NCBI GenBank assembly: GCA_002433075.1
Contig: DJHM01000049.1
Span: 24,958-88,957 of the forward strand
Direction of reading: 5' to 3'
DNA: 64,000 nucleotides
DNA from: Latescibacteria bacterium UBA6620
Lineage (GTDB): Bacteria; Latescibacterota; UBA2968
The notes beneath the pieces were generated by a model, which was not told the DNA's origin, searched no databases, and saw nothing but the letters and a program-made list of their open reading frames with translations. Shown here in pieces: positions 33,388 to 41,336 of the stretch. A program made the position numbers and the translations under genes. Every line of letters starts with the position of its first letter. The first letter of the stretch is position 1.

Positions 33388-33424
33388 CGGCCTGTCGATA
33401 ATTTCGACAGGCCGTTTTTATTTT
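33388..33424 (+). terminator. intrinsic terminator
   Basis: Perfect 11-bp stem CGGCCTGTCGA (33388-33398) with TCGACAGGCCG (33404-33414), a TAATT loop, then TTTTTATTTT. It closes the monocistronic small gene at 33015. Confidence 0.92.
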
Positions 33425-33433
33425 GGTCCGCCC

Positions 33434-34594
33434 TTGTCCTCTAACGATCCCAACTCGACGCCGTCCAACGACCGCACACTCCCTTTGGTTGCCCACTGTG
33501 CGGATCCGTTTCTGGAACTGACGACGGTCTGGCTCTACGATCAGGTTCGCAGCCTGAGGCGCTATCGGTCGATGGTCTTGACGCAGGCGGTGCGGAACGC
33601 CCACCTGTTCCCGTTCGATGCGATCCACGATCTGTCGAAAGTGAATCCGATCCAACGTGTGTGGCATCGAGTGGGCCGTCGAATCGATGGTCAGCACCGA
33701 GGGTATGGATCAGTGATGAGGCAAGAGGGCGCTGTCGTAGCGCACGCCCACTATGGCCACGAAGGATTCCGGTGTCTGTCGGCTGCAGCGGATGCGGGCA
33801 TACCCTTGGTAACGACGTTCTACGGCTTCGATGCGGGTTCACTACCTCGCGATCCGGTCTGGCGACGACGGCTTGAAATCCTGTTCGATCGTGGCGATCT
33901 GTTCCTGGCCGAGGGTCCCGCGATGGCCGGTCGTATCGAGAGGTTAGGATGTTCGGCTGATCGGCTGCGCGTTCAGCCCCTCGGGATCGATCTACGGAAC
34001 TTTACAGAAGTTTCCCTGAACCAGAGGCAGAATCAGGTCCTGATGTACGCGTCCTTCAGGGAGAAGAAGGGTCACCTGTTCGGCGTCCGAGCGTTTGCCA
34101 GAGCGTTCGGGGACGACGGTAAGATGTCGCTCGAACTCGTGGGGGACGGCCCGCTCAGGCCAGATGTTGAGGCCGAGGTTTCCAGGCTGGGGATCGAAGG
34201 CCGCACACGCTTCCACGGTGCGTTGCCCCACGTGGAGGCGATCCGAAAACTGGAATCCTGCCGGCTTCTACTCTACCCGAGTGTGACCGCCTCAGACGGA
34301 GATACGGAGGGCGGTGCACCGGTGGCCCTTCTGGAGGCGATGGCCTGTGGCACACCGATCGTCAGTACCCGGCACGCGGACATTCCGTTCGTCGCACCCA
34401 ATGGGGTCTGCAGTCTCCTGTCCGAAGAACTCGATGTCGATGGGCTGGCCGATGCGATGAGGGCAGTCGTAACGGAGGACGGGTTGGCATCCCGGCTGGC
34501 GGCGGCCGGTCGTGCCCAGGTGGAACGACAGCACGACCTGGACAAACAGGTTTCCGCGTTGGAATCGATCTACGACGAGGTTAAACGAAAATAA
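33434..34594 (+). CDS. glycosyltransferase family 4
   Basis: 386 residues, GT-B fold. TTG start at 33434, ten bases after a terminator T-run; no ATG in frame fits better. Features are AHAHYGHEGFRCLSAAADAGIPL (two parts), YGFDAGSLPR (near 128-137), VQPLGIDLRNF in the hinge, and the nucleotide-sugar site LLLYPSVTASDGDTEGGAPVAL (in pieces near 275-297), with EALACG-like EAMACGTPIVSTRHADIPF. The E-x7-E type pair is present as EGGAPVALLEAMA. It probably adds a sugar to a cell-surface glycan or lipid. It shares a bidirectional terminator with the small gene on the opposite strand. Confidence 0.88.
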   Translation: MSSNDPNSTPSNDRTLPLVAHCADPFLELTTVWLYDQVRSLRRYRSMVLTQAVRNAHLFPFDAIHDLSKVNPIQRVWHRVGRRIDGQHRGYGSVMRQEGAVVAHAHYGHEGFRCLSAAADAGIPLVTTFYGFDAGSLPRDPVWRRRLEILFDRGDLFLAEGPAMAGRIERLGCSADRLRVQPLGIDLRNFTEVSLNQRQNQVLMYASFREKKGHLFGVRAFARAFGDDGKMSLELVGDGPLRPDVEAEVSRLGIEGRTRFHGALPHVEAIRKLESCRLLLYPSVTASDGDTEGGAPVALLEAMACGTPIVSTRHADIPFVAPNGVCSLLSEELDVDGLADAMRAVVTEDGLASRLAAAGRAQVERQHDLDKQVSALESIYDEVKRK

Positions 34595-34596
34595 AA

Positions 34597-34631
34597 AGCG
34601 GCCCGCCTCTTTCGAGACGGGCCGCTGCTTT
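34597..34631. terminator. bidirectional terminator between convergent genes
   Basis: AGCGGCCCG (34597-34605) pairs with CGGGCCGCT (34618-34626). It has an A-run on the left (34593-34597) and a T-run on the right (34629-34633), so it can act for both the glycosyltransferase and the 51-residue gene on the minus strand. Confidence 0.85.
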
Positions 34632-34644
34632 TTCGTGTTCGGAG

Positions 34645-34800
34645 TCAAGCCGTCACGTCGACATTGTCGCCGCGATGCTCCTCCTGAGGCTGCTTGTCGT
34701 CGTCGCCCTTTCCCTTCTTGGGAATCCGACGTTTAGGGCGATCCCAACCGCGCTCTCGTTCTTCCACCCGGGTGTTGAGGGAGGTAACAGGGGTCAGCAT
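34645..34800 (-). CDS. 51-residue charged small protein
   Basis: ATG at 34800 to TGA at 34645, 51 residues: MLTPVTSLNTRVEERERGWD, then a basic RPKRRIPKKGKG stretch, an acidic DDDKQPQEEHRGD and the end NVDVTA. AAGG lies about 10 bases before the ATG. It ends against a bidirectional terminator, as expected of a real gene. The amphipathic basic-acidic layout and the NxVxVT-like C-terminus recall the neighbour at 33015 (end GNLVGVTG). No family assignment. It could be flagellum-related or nucleic-acid binding; both are guesses. Confidence 0.6.
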   Translation of the reverse strand: MLTPVTSLNTRVEERERGWDRPKRRIPKKGKGDDDKQPQEEHRGDNVDVTA

Positions 34801-34965
34801 AGCGCACCGCCTTGGGGATGTGTTTGTCCTGAGCGCCTATGACGAGCGGGCACTCCCGACCGGACGAACGGGTTCAGGCTATCCGTGCGGAATCTGGTCC
34901 TACAGGTACTATCGGCAGAAAGTGAAAATGATTTAGCGTGACTGATGTGGGAAATTAGGAAGGGG

Positions 34966-35475
34966 TCAGTCGATCAGGCCGCGGATCCTGCTGGCCATAT
35001 CTTTCAGGGCATCCCGGAGGCGGCCCATTTCCTCCGAACTCTCTTCGACCATCATTTCGAGCATATCGGCGAAAGCTCGATTTTCGCGAATCAGATCGTA
35101 GTGTTCGAGAGCTCGCTGGGCCGTGATGAGGAGATCTCGATTGTTCCACGGTTTCGTGATGAACTTGTAGATACGGGCGTCGCTGATGGCGTTAACGGCC
35201 ACTTCCAGGTCCCCGTGGGCGGTCAGGAGAATACGAATGGTCTCTGGGCAGATGTCGTGCGCGGCGATGAGGAAGTCGACCCCGTCCACATTGGGCATCT
35301 GGTAGTCAGCGAGGATCAAGTCTGGCGCTTCTTCACCCGTCATCGCCTTCAGCTTTTCGAGGGCGTCTGCACCATCTACGGATTCCGTGATGTGGTAACC
35401 CCTGCTTTCGAACAGGTCCCTTAGAATGAGCCTGACAGCTTCTTCGTCGTCTACGATGAGAATATGATGGGGCAT
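34966..35475 (-). CDS. response regulator with receiver domain and helical tail
   Basis: 169 residues. The receiver domain runs from about 1 to 120, with the acidic pair in ILIVDDEEAVR (Asp9-Asp10), phosphoacceptor in LILADYQMPNVDG (Asp near 56), Thr in ILLTAHGD and Lys in YKFITKPW (near 109). The KPW variant is usual in RpfG/HD-GYP-associated receivers. The C-terminal 45 residues are an alpha-helical acidic segment with no output domain. It probably acts through a protein partner. The remains of a second receiver and of an HD-GYP protein lie 2-4 kb away. It is divergent from the methyltransferase gene, with only 25 bases between them. Confidence 0.9.
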   Translation of the reverse strand: MPHHILIVDDEEAVRLILRDLFESRGYHITESVDGADALEKLKAMTGEEAPDLILADYQMPNVDGVDFLIAAHDICPETIRILLTAHGDLEVAVNAISDARIYKFITKPWNNRDLLITAQRALEHYDLIRENRAFADMLEMMVEESSEEMGRLRDALKDMASRIRGLID

Positions 35476-35500
35476 CTCGATTCTAGTTCAGTCAGTCGTC

Positions 35501-36871
35501 GTGGGGAAGCGAATGCAGGATAAGTCATCGCCCCGGCGCGAACAAGGTGGACGGGCCGAAACGGCACCTGAGCCGATCCGGGTGGAAGGGATCGTTACGG
35601 GTGGACTTGGGTTCTACGTGGATGCCGGTCGACGCGTTCACGTACCCGGTGGACTGCCGGGAGATCGTGTCCGCGTAGGGGCAGCACGGAAAACAGAAGC
35701 CGGTTTCTTCGCCGACATCCTGGAAACGGTCGATTTCGGGATCGACCGGCGAGAGCCTCCGTGCGCACACGCCGACATCTGTGGTGGGTGCCAGTGGCAG
35801 GTGCTCCCGTATGTGGATCAGCTTCGACTCAAACGTGAGATGGTGAAGTCGGCTTTTGAGGACCGTGGGGTCAGAACCTTTGTTCCCGAAGTGCTTCCCT
35901 CTCCGGCCGAACTGCGCTATCGCGACCGTGTGGATTACTCTTTCGGCAGGGGGGCTGACGGCTCGGCTGTGGTGGGTCTGCATCGTGCCGATGAGGGTGT
36001 GTTCCAGGTGCAGGACTGTCTGTTGCAGTCGGAGGAGGCGAACGAAGCACGACGCGGTCTCGCCCGTGCTCTTGGCGAGACGAGGCTACGCCCCTACGAT
36101 GACACACGGCGAACGGGAGTGCTTCGCGGGCTGGTGGTACGCGAGGGGGAGGACGCGTGTGGGGCCACGCTCGTCGTGTCGTCCGACAAGCATCTTCCCC
36201 TGGCCGCGCTCGGGGAGGCGGCGGTGGCGGTGGGGTTGACGGTCCACGTGAATCGGCGTCGTTCGCGTCACGCGCCGCCAAGGATCGAACACGTGGTGAC
36301 AGGGACGGGTTGGATCGAGACCGTGCGGTCGGGGTTGTCGCTCCGAATCTCCCCCGGGACGTTCACGCAGGTCAACACGGGCCAGGCCGACCGGCTATCC
36401 GAGGTCGCTCTCGATCTGGCGGGCATTCGATCCGGCGAACGTGTGGTCGATCTTTACTGTGGCGTAGGGATTCTGAGTATGCTTAGCGCTTCCGCGGGGG
36501 CCACGGTGCTGGGCGTCGAGATCTCAAAAGCGGCAGTGAACGATGCGCGTGTCAACATCGAGAGCAACCGAATCGACGGGTGTCGGATCTGCCAGGACGA
36601 CGCGGAAGGGGAGGCCTGGCCGGCTCAGATCGAGGACGCGGACGTATTTCTGATCAATCCTCCACGCGCCGGAATCGAGCCTGGCGTGGTTGAACGGGTG
36701 TGCGCTTTCGAACCCCAGCGTATCGTTTACGTCTCGTGTAATCCTCTGACGCTTGCCCGGGACGTTCAGCGATTCAGGCGGGCCGGCTACGAAATGACTG
36801 ACATTCGGCCGGTGGATATGTTTCCGCAGACGGTGCACGTCGAGGTCGTCGTCCGGTTGGAGCGGTCGTGA
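35501..36871 (+). CDS. RlmD/TrmA-family 23S rRNA uracil-C5 methyltransferase
   Basis: 456 residues from GTG 35501 (ATG 35513 is also possible). A TRAM-like domain comes first (EGIVTGGLGFYVDAG, VPGGLPGDRVRV, near 28-58). Iron-sulfur cysteines follow in CAHADICGGCQWQVL (near 88-102), with a fourth in VQDCLLQ. The SAM site is VVDLYCGVGILSML (near 314-327). INPPRAG comes next, and the catalytic Cys is in RIVYVSCNPLTLARD (near 407-421). All key residues are present. The protein methylates uracil C5 in rRNA or tRNA. It overlaps the following gene by four bases (GTGA). Confidence 0.9.
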   Translation: MGKRMQDKSSPRREQGGRAETAPEPIRVEGIVTGGLGFYVDAGRRVHVPGGLPGDRVRVGAARKTEAGFFADILETVDFGIDRREPPCAHADICGGCQWQVLPYVDQLRLKREMVKSAFEDRGVRTFVPEVLPSPAELRYRDRVDYSFGRGADGSAVVGLHRADEGVFQVQDCLLQSEEANEARRGLARALGETRLRPYDDTRRTGVLRGLVVREGEDACGATLVVSSDKHLPLAALGEAAVAVGLTVHVNRRRSRHAPPRIEHVVTGTGWIETVRSGLSLRISPGTFTQVNTGQADRLSEVALDLAGIRSGERVVDLYCGVGILSMLSASAGATVLGVEISKAAVNDARVNIESNRIDGCRICQDDAEGEAWPAQIEDADVFLINPPRAGIEPGVVERVCAFEPQRIVYVSCNPLTLARDVQRFRRAGYEMTDIRPVDMFPQTVHVEVVVRLERS

Positions 36872-37221
36872 AAGTCGAGGTCCATGCGGTGTCCAGCGAG
36901 GGTGAGGAGACCGTCGTTCGATTCGTCGAGGGGGACGAACTACGGTTGACGCCCGCCTTCAGACGAGACCGCATCGTGGGGATCCGGCAGGTGGACTGGC
37001 GGAAGGACAGGGACGTGCTGGCCAGCGTGTCGAGTGAGGGCCCTACGGGGAATCTTGAGGGGTTGAGGGAGCGGGTCGGGGCGACGATCGATTTCGAGCG
37101 CAGGATATACCGGGAATACAGGGCGGGGAGAATCGTCGAACGTGAATGGGCGGAGAAGTATCGGGCGTTCTGGCGGGTGAGCATCAAATTGCGGCCGGTC
37201 TTGCAGAGTCTGTCTTCGTAG
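36868..37221 (+). CDS. hypothetical protein coupled to the rRNA methyltransferase
   Basis: 117 residues, GTG start overlapping the methyltransferase stop (GTGA). A beta-rich N-terminal part (VEVHAVSSEGEETVVRFVEGD in two pieces, DELRLTP) is followed by a helical, strongly basic and acidic second half ending in REWAEKYRAFWRVSIKLRPVL. No known motif. Tight coupling to RlmD suggests a ribosome or RNA-related role, which is inference only. Confidence 0.65.
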   Translation: MKVEVHAVSSEGEETVVRFVEGDELRLTPAFRRDRIVGIRQVDWRKDRDVLASVSSEGPTGNLEGLRERVGATIDFERRIYREYRAGRIVEREWAEKYRAFWRVSIKLRPVLQSLSS

Positions 37222-37234
37222 CGCCTGGCGACGC

Positions 37235-38409
37235 TCAGAATTCTTCATCCTCATCTTCGATGAAGACAATTTCGTCGATCTCGTCCTCATCCACGAATTC
37301 GATTTCCTCGTCATCTTCGTACGCCACTTCATCGTCCTCTGCAACTTCGATTACGCCCGACCCGGTTGCAACCGAACTATCCAGGGGTTCCAATTTGGGC
37401 TCGGGGCCACGGACCGAGATCACCTGGACATCTCCCTGCTCCCGGAGGTCGATGTCGACCGCGCCGATGCGCTCCCCCGCCTCGTCGAACAGCAGGCGGA
37501 TCTTGGGGCGGTGAAGAATCGTGTCATCCACATCGACAACGACATCCTGGTAACCTTTTCGATCGTCGCTGACGACGTCGACGGACGTTCCGATGGGATA
37601 GGGGGCGACTGTTCTGAGGAAGATCTCGACGACCCGACTGTTGAGATGGGTACCGCCGAGGTCGCGGATGAGCGCGTTGACCCGGTCGGGCGGCCATCCG
37701 GAGCGGTATGGTCGATCGGCGGTCATCGCGTCCTAAATATCTGCGACCGCGGCCACGGCGCCGAATTCGTGGATCGTTTTCTTCTCGCTCTTGCCGAGCG
37801 TGTTGTTCCCGGTCAAACCCCTCGGGTAGCCCGATCCGTCCTGACGTTCGTGATGCCGGAAGGCCACGTGGGGAATCAGGTAGCCGAGGCCAGGCGCGAT
37901 CGCTTTGACGAGGTCGAATCCCATCGTCGGATGCGCTTTTATCACTTCATATTCGTTCTCGGTCAGGCGGTCCGGCTTGTTCAGGATGGTCTTTTCTATG
38001 AAGATCTTGCCGATAATGTGTCGACGTCTCCCACCATCTGTTCGAGCCCGCCCTTTCGGTTGGCGGACTTGAACGTGTCCATGAAGCGCTTCGACCGAAC
38101 GGGCTCCTGCGCTTTACCGAGGGAGCTCTGCGTGAAGCCCTCGATCGACTTTTCGACGGCGTTGAACGTCTGGGTGAGGTTGCTGATCGCACGTGACCGG
38201 GCGGGAGGCTGGATGACATCGGGGATCGTGATGTCGGATGTGTCTTCGTCCATCACATAGAGCGCCGGCATACCCATCTTCTGAAGGCGGTTGATTTAGG
38301 CGCCTTTGATGGGCGTGCCCCGGCCGAGCAGAAGACGATCGTGTTCGTCCCCGATGTCCTGGCCAGCCTGCATGTCTTCCTGCAGGGTGTCGAGGTTGAT
38401 CAGTCACAT
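37235..38409 (-). pseudogene. decayed HD-GYP cyclic-di-GMP phosphodiesterase
   Basis: Reading leftward from 38409: ATG-TGA-CTG (TGA at 38404-38406, probably CGA in M-R-LINLD). Next is LINLDTLQEDMQAGQDIGDE..LLLGRGTPIKGA, then a TAA at 38296-38298 before INRLQKMGMPALYV. Near 38002 the frame changes, and about 45 codons carrying the first HD-GYP metal-ligand histidines are missing. The frame resumes as HIIGKIFIEKTILNKPDRLT and FRHHERQDGSGYPRGL. A TAG at 37733-37735 then replaces Tyr in DI-stop-DAMTADRPYR. A C-terminal acidic tail follows to 37235. Four lesions indicate genuine decay. Family identity is secure from HHERQDGSGYP. Confidence 0.85.
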
Positions 38410-38471
38410 GGAAGCAAGATAGTGCGGAAAGCGGGGATGCGGAAGAACGGGGGAGGGAGTCCCCGAGGGAT

Positions 38472-38805
38472 TCAGGAGGCTTCCGAAAGAAGTTCGTCGA
38501 CGGCGTCGAGGATCTCCTGGCTCTTGAAGGGCTTGGCGAAGGTTTTGTGTGCGCCCAGATCCCGGGCAATCGGGAGGAATTCTTGAGCGTTGCCGGAAAT
38601 GACGATGATCTTGACGTCGGGGAGAATGTTCTTCAGATCAAGGAGGGCTTCGACGCCGTCCTGGTCGGGAATGAGGATGTCGGTGATGATCAGGTCCGGG
38701 GGCGGAATCTCCCGATACAGCCGGGCCCCCTCCCTTCCGTCGGGGGCCTTCCGAAGTGCAAGACGAATCGTTTCGTCGTCTTCCATTGATGAGGATTCTA
38801 CCCAA
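38472..38805 (-). pseudogene. decayed receiver-domain response regulator
   Basis: A strong AGGAGG lies four bases before TTG 38805, which starts LGRILI. One extra A near 38786 breaks the frame; removing it gives ILIMEDDETIRLALRK. About 11 codons (helix 1 to strand 2) are then missing before APDGREGARLYR. The rest is intact: DLIITDILIPDQDGVEAL with the phosphoacceptor Asp, VISGN, and KTFAKPFKSQEILDAVDELL. The open frame from 38903 starts upstream of the gene and is not a sensible N-terminus. It sits directly upstream of the decayed HD-GYP gene, so a two-gene signalling unit has been lost. Confidence 0.75.
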
Positions 38806-38954
38806 CTGGCCTCCTGATCGACAGCCCGATGCTCACCGTTTGGACAGGTCTCGGACAGGGGCCCCCGACCCCGCACAGACGAAAATCGAGTATCGCGTGG
38901 CACCTTCCGAGTGTCAAGCGAAAAGGCCCCAGACGGACGCTCCCGGGCTTGCTT

Positions 38955-39030
38955 TCACGCATCCCGATAATTTGCATAAGACTTTTATAAACAAACAATT
39001 AGTTTCATTGTAAGTGTTTGGTTATCAGGC
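38955..39030 (+). promoter_or_regulatory. AT-rich upstream region with nested inverted repeats
   Basis: An AT-rich island (about 38965-39020) in otherwise GC-rich DNA lies 130-190 bases upstream of the first cluster gene. Nested inverted repeats are CAAACA (38992-38997) with TGTTTG (39015-39020), and ACAAT (38995-38999) with ATTGT (39007-39011). It is the only gene-free interval before the 16-kb cluster, so it is the best place for its promoter and operator. No clean -35/-10 pair with a 17-base spacer was found. The rest of 38806-39151 shows nothing else. Confidence 0.4.
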
Positions 39031-39151
39031 ACGTTTCGCTTGCCCTTCCGGGCTCGGCTGGATATCATTGCATCCAACTCTATTTATGCGATTCCGCTCA
39101 TTCTTCAACGACCGGCGGGTCACTCTTAATCGTGGTGTTCGGGAATCGACT

Positions 39152-41329
39152 ATGAAGTTTTTCAACGTTGTCTGGCGGAACCTGGGGGTCTGTGGGCTGG
39201 GGGTCTTGCTGTCCGTGGGCTGGGCGCGGGGAGATGACTGGCCTGGATGGCGCGGCCCAAACAGGACGGGCGTTTCTCTCGAACAAAATCTTCCGGAGAC
39301 CTGGTCCCTGGAGGGTCAGAACCTCCTGTGGAAAGCGGAGTTCACGGGGCGATCAACGCCGATCGTGATGCAGGGGCGTGTGTTCGTCGTCGGGCGTACC
39401 GGGGAGGGGATCACCGAGCAGGGGCGCGTGGCCTGCTTCGACGCCGCCTCGGGTGACCTTCTGTGGGATCACACGTATAACGTGTTCCACACGACGATCC
39501 CGTTCAACCGGGTTGGATGGGCGAATCCTGCAGGCGACCCGGAGACGGGCTATGTCTACACGCACGGAGTCGGAGGGCTGTTTTTCTGCTTCGATCGGGA
39601 TGGGCGCATCCTCTGGTCGAAATCGCTGACCGAAGAATACGGTCGGATCTCAGGCTATGGAGGACGAACCCATACCCCGCTCATCGTGAATGACCTCGTC
39701 GTCCTCAGCTATCTGAGCACCGGTTGGGGACGCGAGCAGGGCATTCCGCGACACCGGTATTTCGCGTTCGACAAGAGAACGGGCGACCTGATTTGGGTTT
39801 CGACCCCTGGCGGGCCTCCGAAGGATACGACCTACGCGACGCCGGTGCTGACCAGCGTAGATGGACAGCGGGCGCTCATCGTAGGCGATGCGGACGGATC
39901 GATTTACGCACTGAACGTGAGGACAGGCGACAAGCTGTGGGGCTTCAAGCTCAGTCAGCGGGGCATCAACTCCTCGCCCGTGACGGACGGTCGTTACGTC
40001 TACGCTTCTCACTGCGAGGAGAACGTCGACAACACGTCACTGGGTCGCGTGGTGGCTATCGATCTGTCGGGTGCGGAGGTATGGCGATTCGATAATCATA
40101 TGGTGGGCTACACGTCCCCCGTTTTGCATGAGGGGCGGCTCTACGTGATCGACAACTCGGCAAACGTTCACTGCCTTGACGCGTCATCCGGAGTTCGGCT
40201 CTGGGAGCACAACGTCGGGACGGTGGGCAAGGGATCGGCGGCTTACGGCGACGGCAAGCTCTACGTGCCGGAAGTGAACGGGGGATTCACAATCGTCGAT
40301 GTGTCTGGCGATCGTCCCGCTACGCTCGATCGGAAACGTATCGAACGTGTGCCGGGCCATTACGCCGAGATCTACGGGTCTCCGGCGATCGCGAACGGTC
40401 GGGTCTACTTTACGACGGAAGAAGGCCTCTACTGTCTGGGAGCGGAATCCTCGACCTCGATGTCACAGCCTACGGTCTCTCCTCCTCAGGATGACTTTGA
40501 TGCGTCGCTTTCTCCCGTCGCGATCCAGATCAGGCCGGCGGAGATCCACGCTTCGCCAGGCGAGCGGGTTTCCTTTTCGGCATCGTATGTGAACGAGAAG
40601 GGCCAGTCGATGTGGGGAGCCAGAGGGACGTGGAGTCTGGCCGGGCTGTCCGGAACTTCGGAGGGCGACGGGAAGGTCACGTTGTCACTCGACGTCAACG
40701 GGCAGACGGGTTACGCCGTCTTCGATGACGGCGAGCTGACAGCGAGGGCCCGGGTGCGCGTCAGCCCGAAGCTGCCCTACTACGAAGACTTCGAGGCACT
40801 CGAGCCGGGGACGCAGCCCGACTTCCTGGTCGGAGGCTTCCGAAAATTCAGGGCGGTAGACACCGACGACGGTCGCGTGCTGATGAAACCGCCTTCACCG
40901 ATCAAGCTGCACCGGTCCAGCGTTTTCTTCGGGGCGCCGACATTGTCCGGCTATACCATCCAGGCGGATGTGAAGGGAACTCGCGACCGGCGGGTTCGTT
41001 CCGACGTGGGGCTGATCAGCCACCGCTACATAATGCACCTGATCGGGAACCACCAGCGACTTCAGATCGTTTCCTGGCTGTCCGATCTCAGGATGGCCAA
41101 GACGATCGACTTCCCCTGGGACGAGGACACGTGGTACACCATGAAATTGAAAGTCGACCAGGAAGCCGGACGAGCGATTGTTCGCGGCAAGGTCTGGAAG
41201 ACGGGCACGGTCGAGCCTGAAGAGTGGTCCATCGAAGCCGAGGACCCGCTCCCGCTTACGGAGGGCAGCCCGGGTATCTACGGATATTCGCCCACGAATG
41301 TCTACTACGACAACTTGAAGGTCTGGTAG
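39152..41329 (+). CDS. exported PQQ-like beta-propeller protein with C-terminal beta-sandwich domains
   Basis: 725 residues from ATG 39152. The frame opens earlier, but the signal peptide (VCGLGVLLSVGWARG, cleavage near 26) starts here. Residues about 27-440 form a beta-propeller of PQQ-type repeats: DWPGWRGPNRTG, then repeated blades with GxxLW endings (SGDLLWDHTY, TGDLIWVSTP, TGDKLWGFKL, VRLWEHNV). The second half has an Ig-like segment (IQIRPAEIHASPGERVSF, near 455) and a laminin-G/DUF1080-like sandwich ending in YGYSPTNVYYDNLKVW. Periplasmic or surface location is expected. First gene of the long same-strand cluster; a scaffold, sensor or quinoprotein role is undecided. Confidence 0.82.
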   Translation: MKFFNVVWRNLGVCGLGVLLSVGWARGDDWPGWRGPNRTGVSLEQNLPETWSLEGQNLLWKAEFTGRSTPIVMQGRVFVVGRTGEGITEQGRVACFDAASGDLLWDHTYNVFHTTIPFNRVGWANPAGDPETGYVYTHGVGGLFFCFDRDGRILWSKSLTEEYGRISGYGGRTHTPLIVNDLVVLSYLSTGWGREQGIPRHRYFAFDKRTGDLIWVSTPGGPPKDTTYATPVLTSVDGQRALIVGDADGSIYALNVRTGDKLWGFKLSQRGINSSPVTDGRYVYASHCEENVDNTSLGRVVAIDLSGAEVWRFDNHMVGYTSPVLHEGRLYVIDNSANVHCLDASSGVRLWEHNVGTVGKGSAAYGDGKLYVPEVNGGFTIVDVSGDRPATLDRKRIERVPGHYAEIYGSPAIANGRVYFTTEEGLYCLGAESSTSMSQPTVSPPQDDFDASLSPVAIQIRPAEIHASPGERVSFSASYVNEKGQSMWGARGTWSLAGLSGTSEGDGKVTLSLDVNGQTGYAVFDDGELTARARVRVSPKLPYYEDFEALEPGTQPDFLVGGFRKFRAVDTDDGRVLMKPPSPIKLHRSSVFFGAPTLSGYTIQADVKGTRDRRVRSDVGLISHRYIMHLIGNHQRLQIVSWLSDLRMAKTIDFPWDEDTWYTMKLKVDQEAGRAIVRGKVWKTGTVEPEEWSIEAEDPLPLTEGSPGIYGYSPTNVYYDNLKVW

Positions 41330-41336
41330 GGGAACT

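Noticed and set aside
12326..37735. Recoding of TAA/TAG as tyrosine
   Set aside because: TAA, TAG and TGA all terminate intact neighbouring genes at sensible C-termini, and the affected HD-GYP gene also has a deletion and a TGA.
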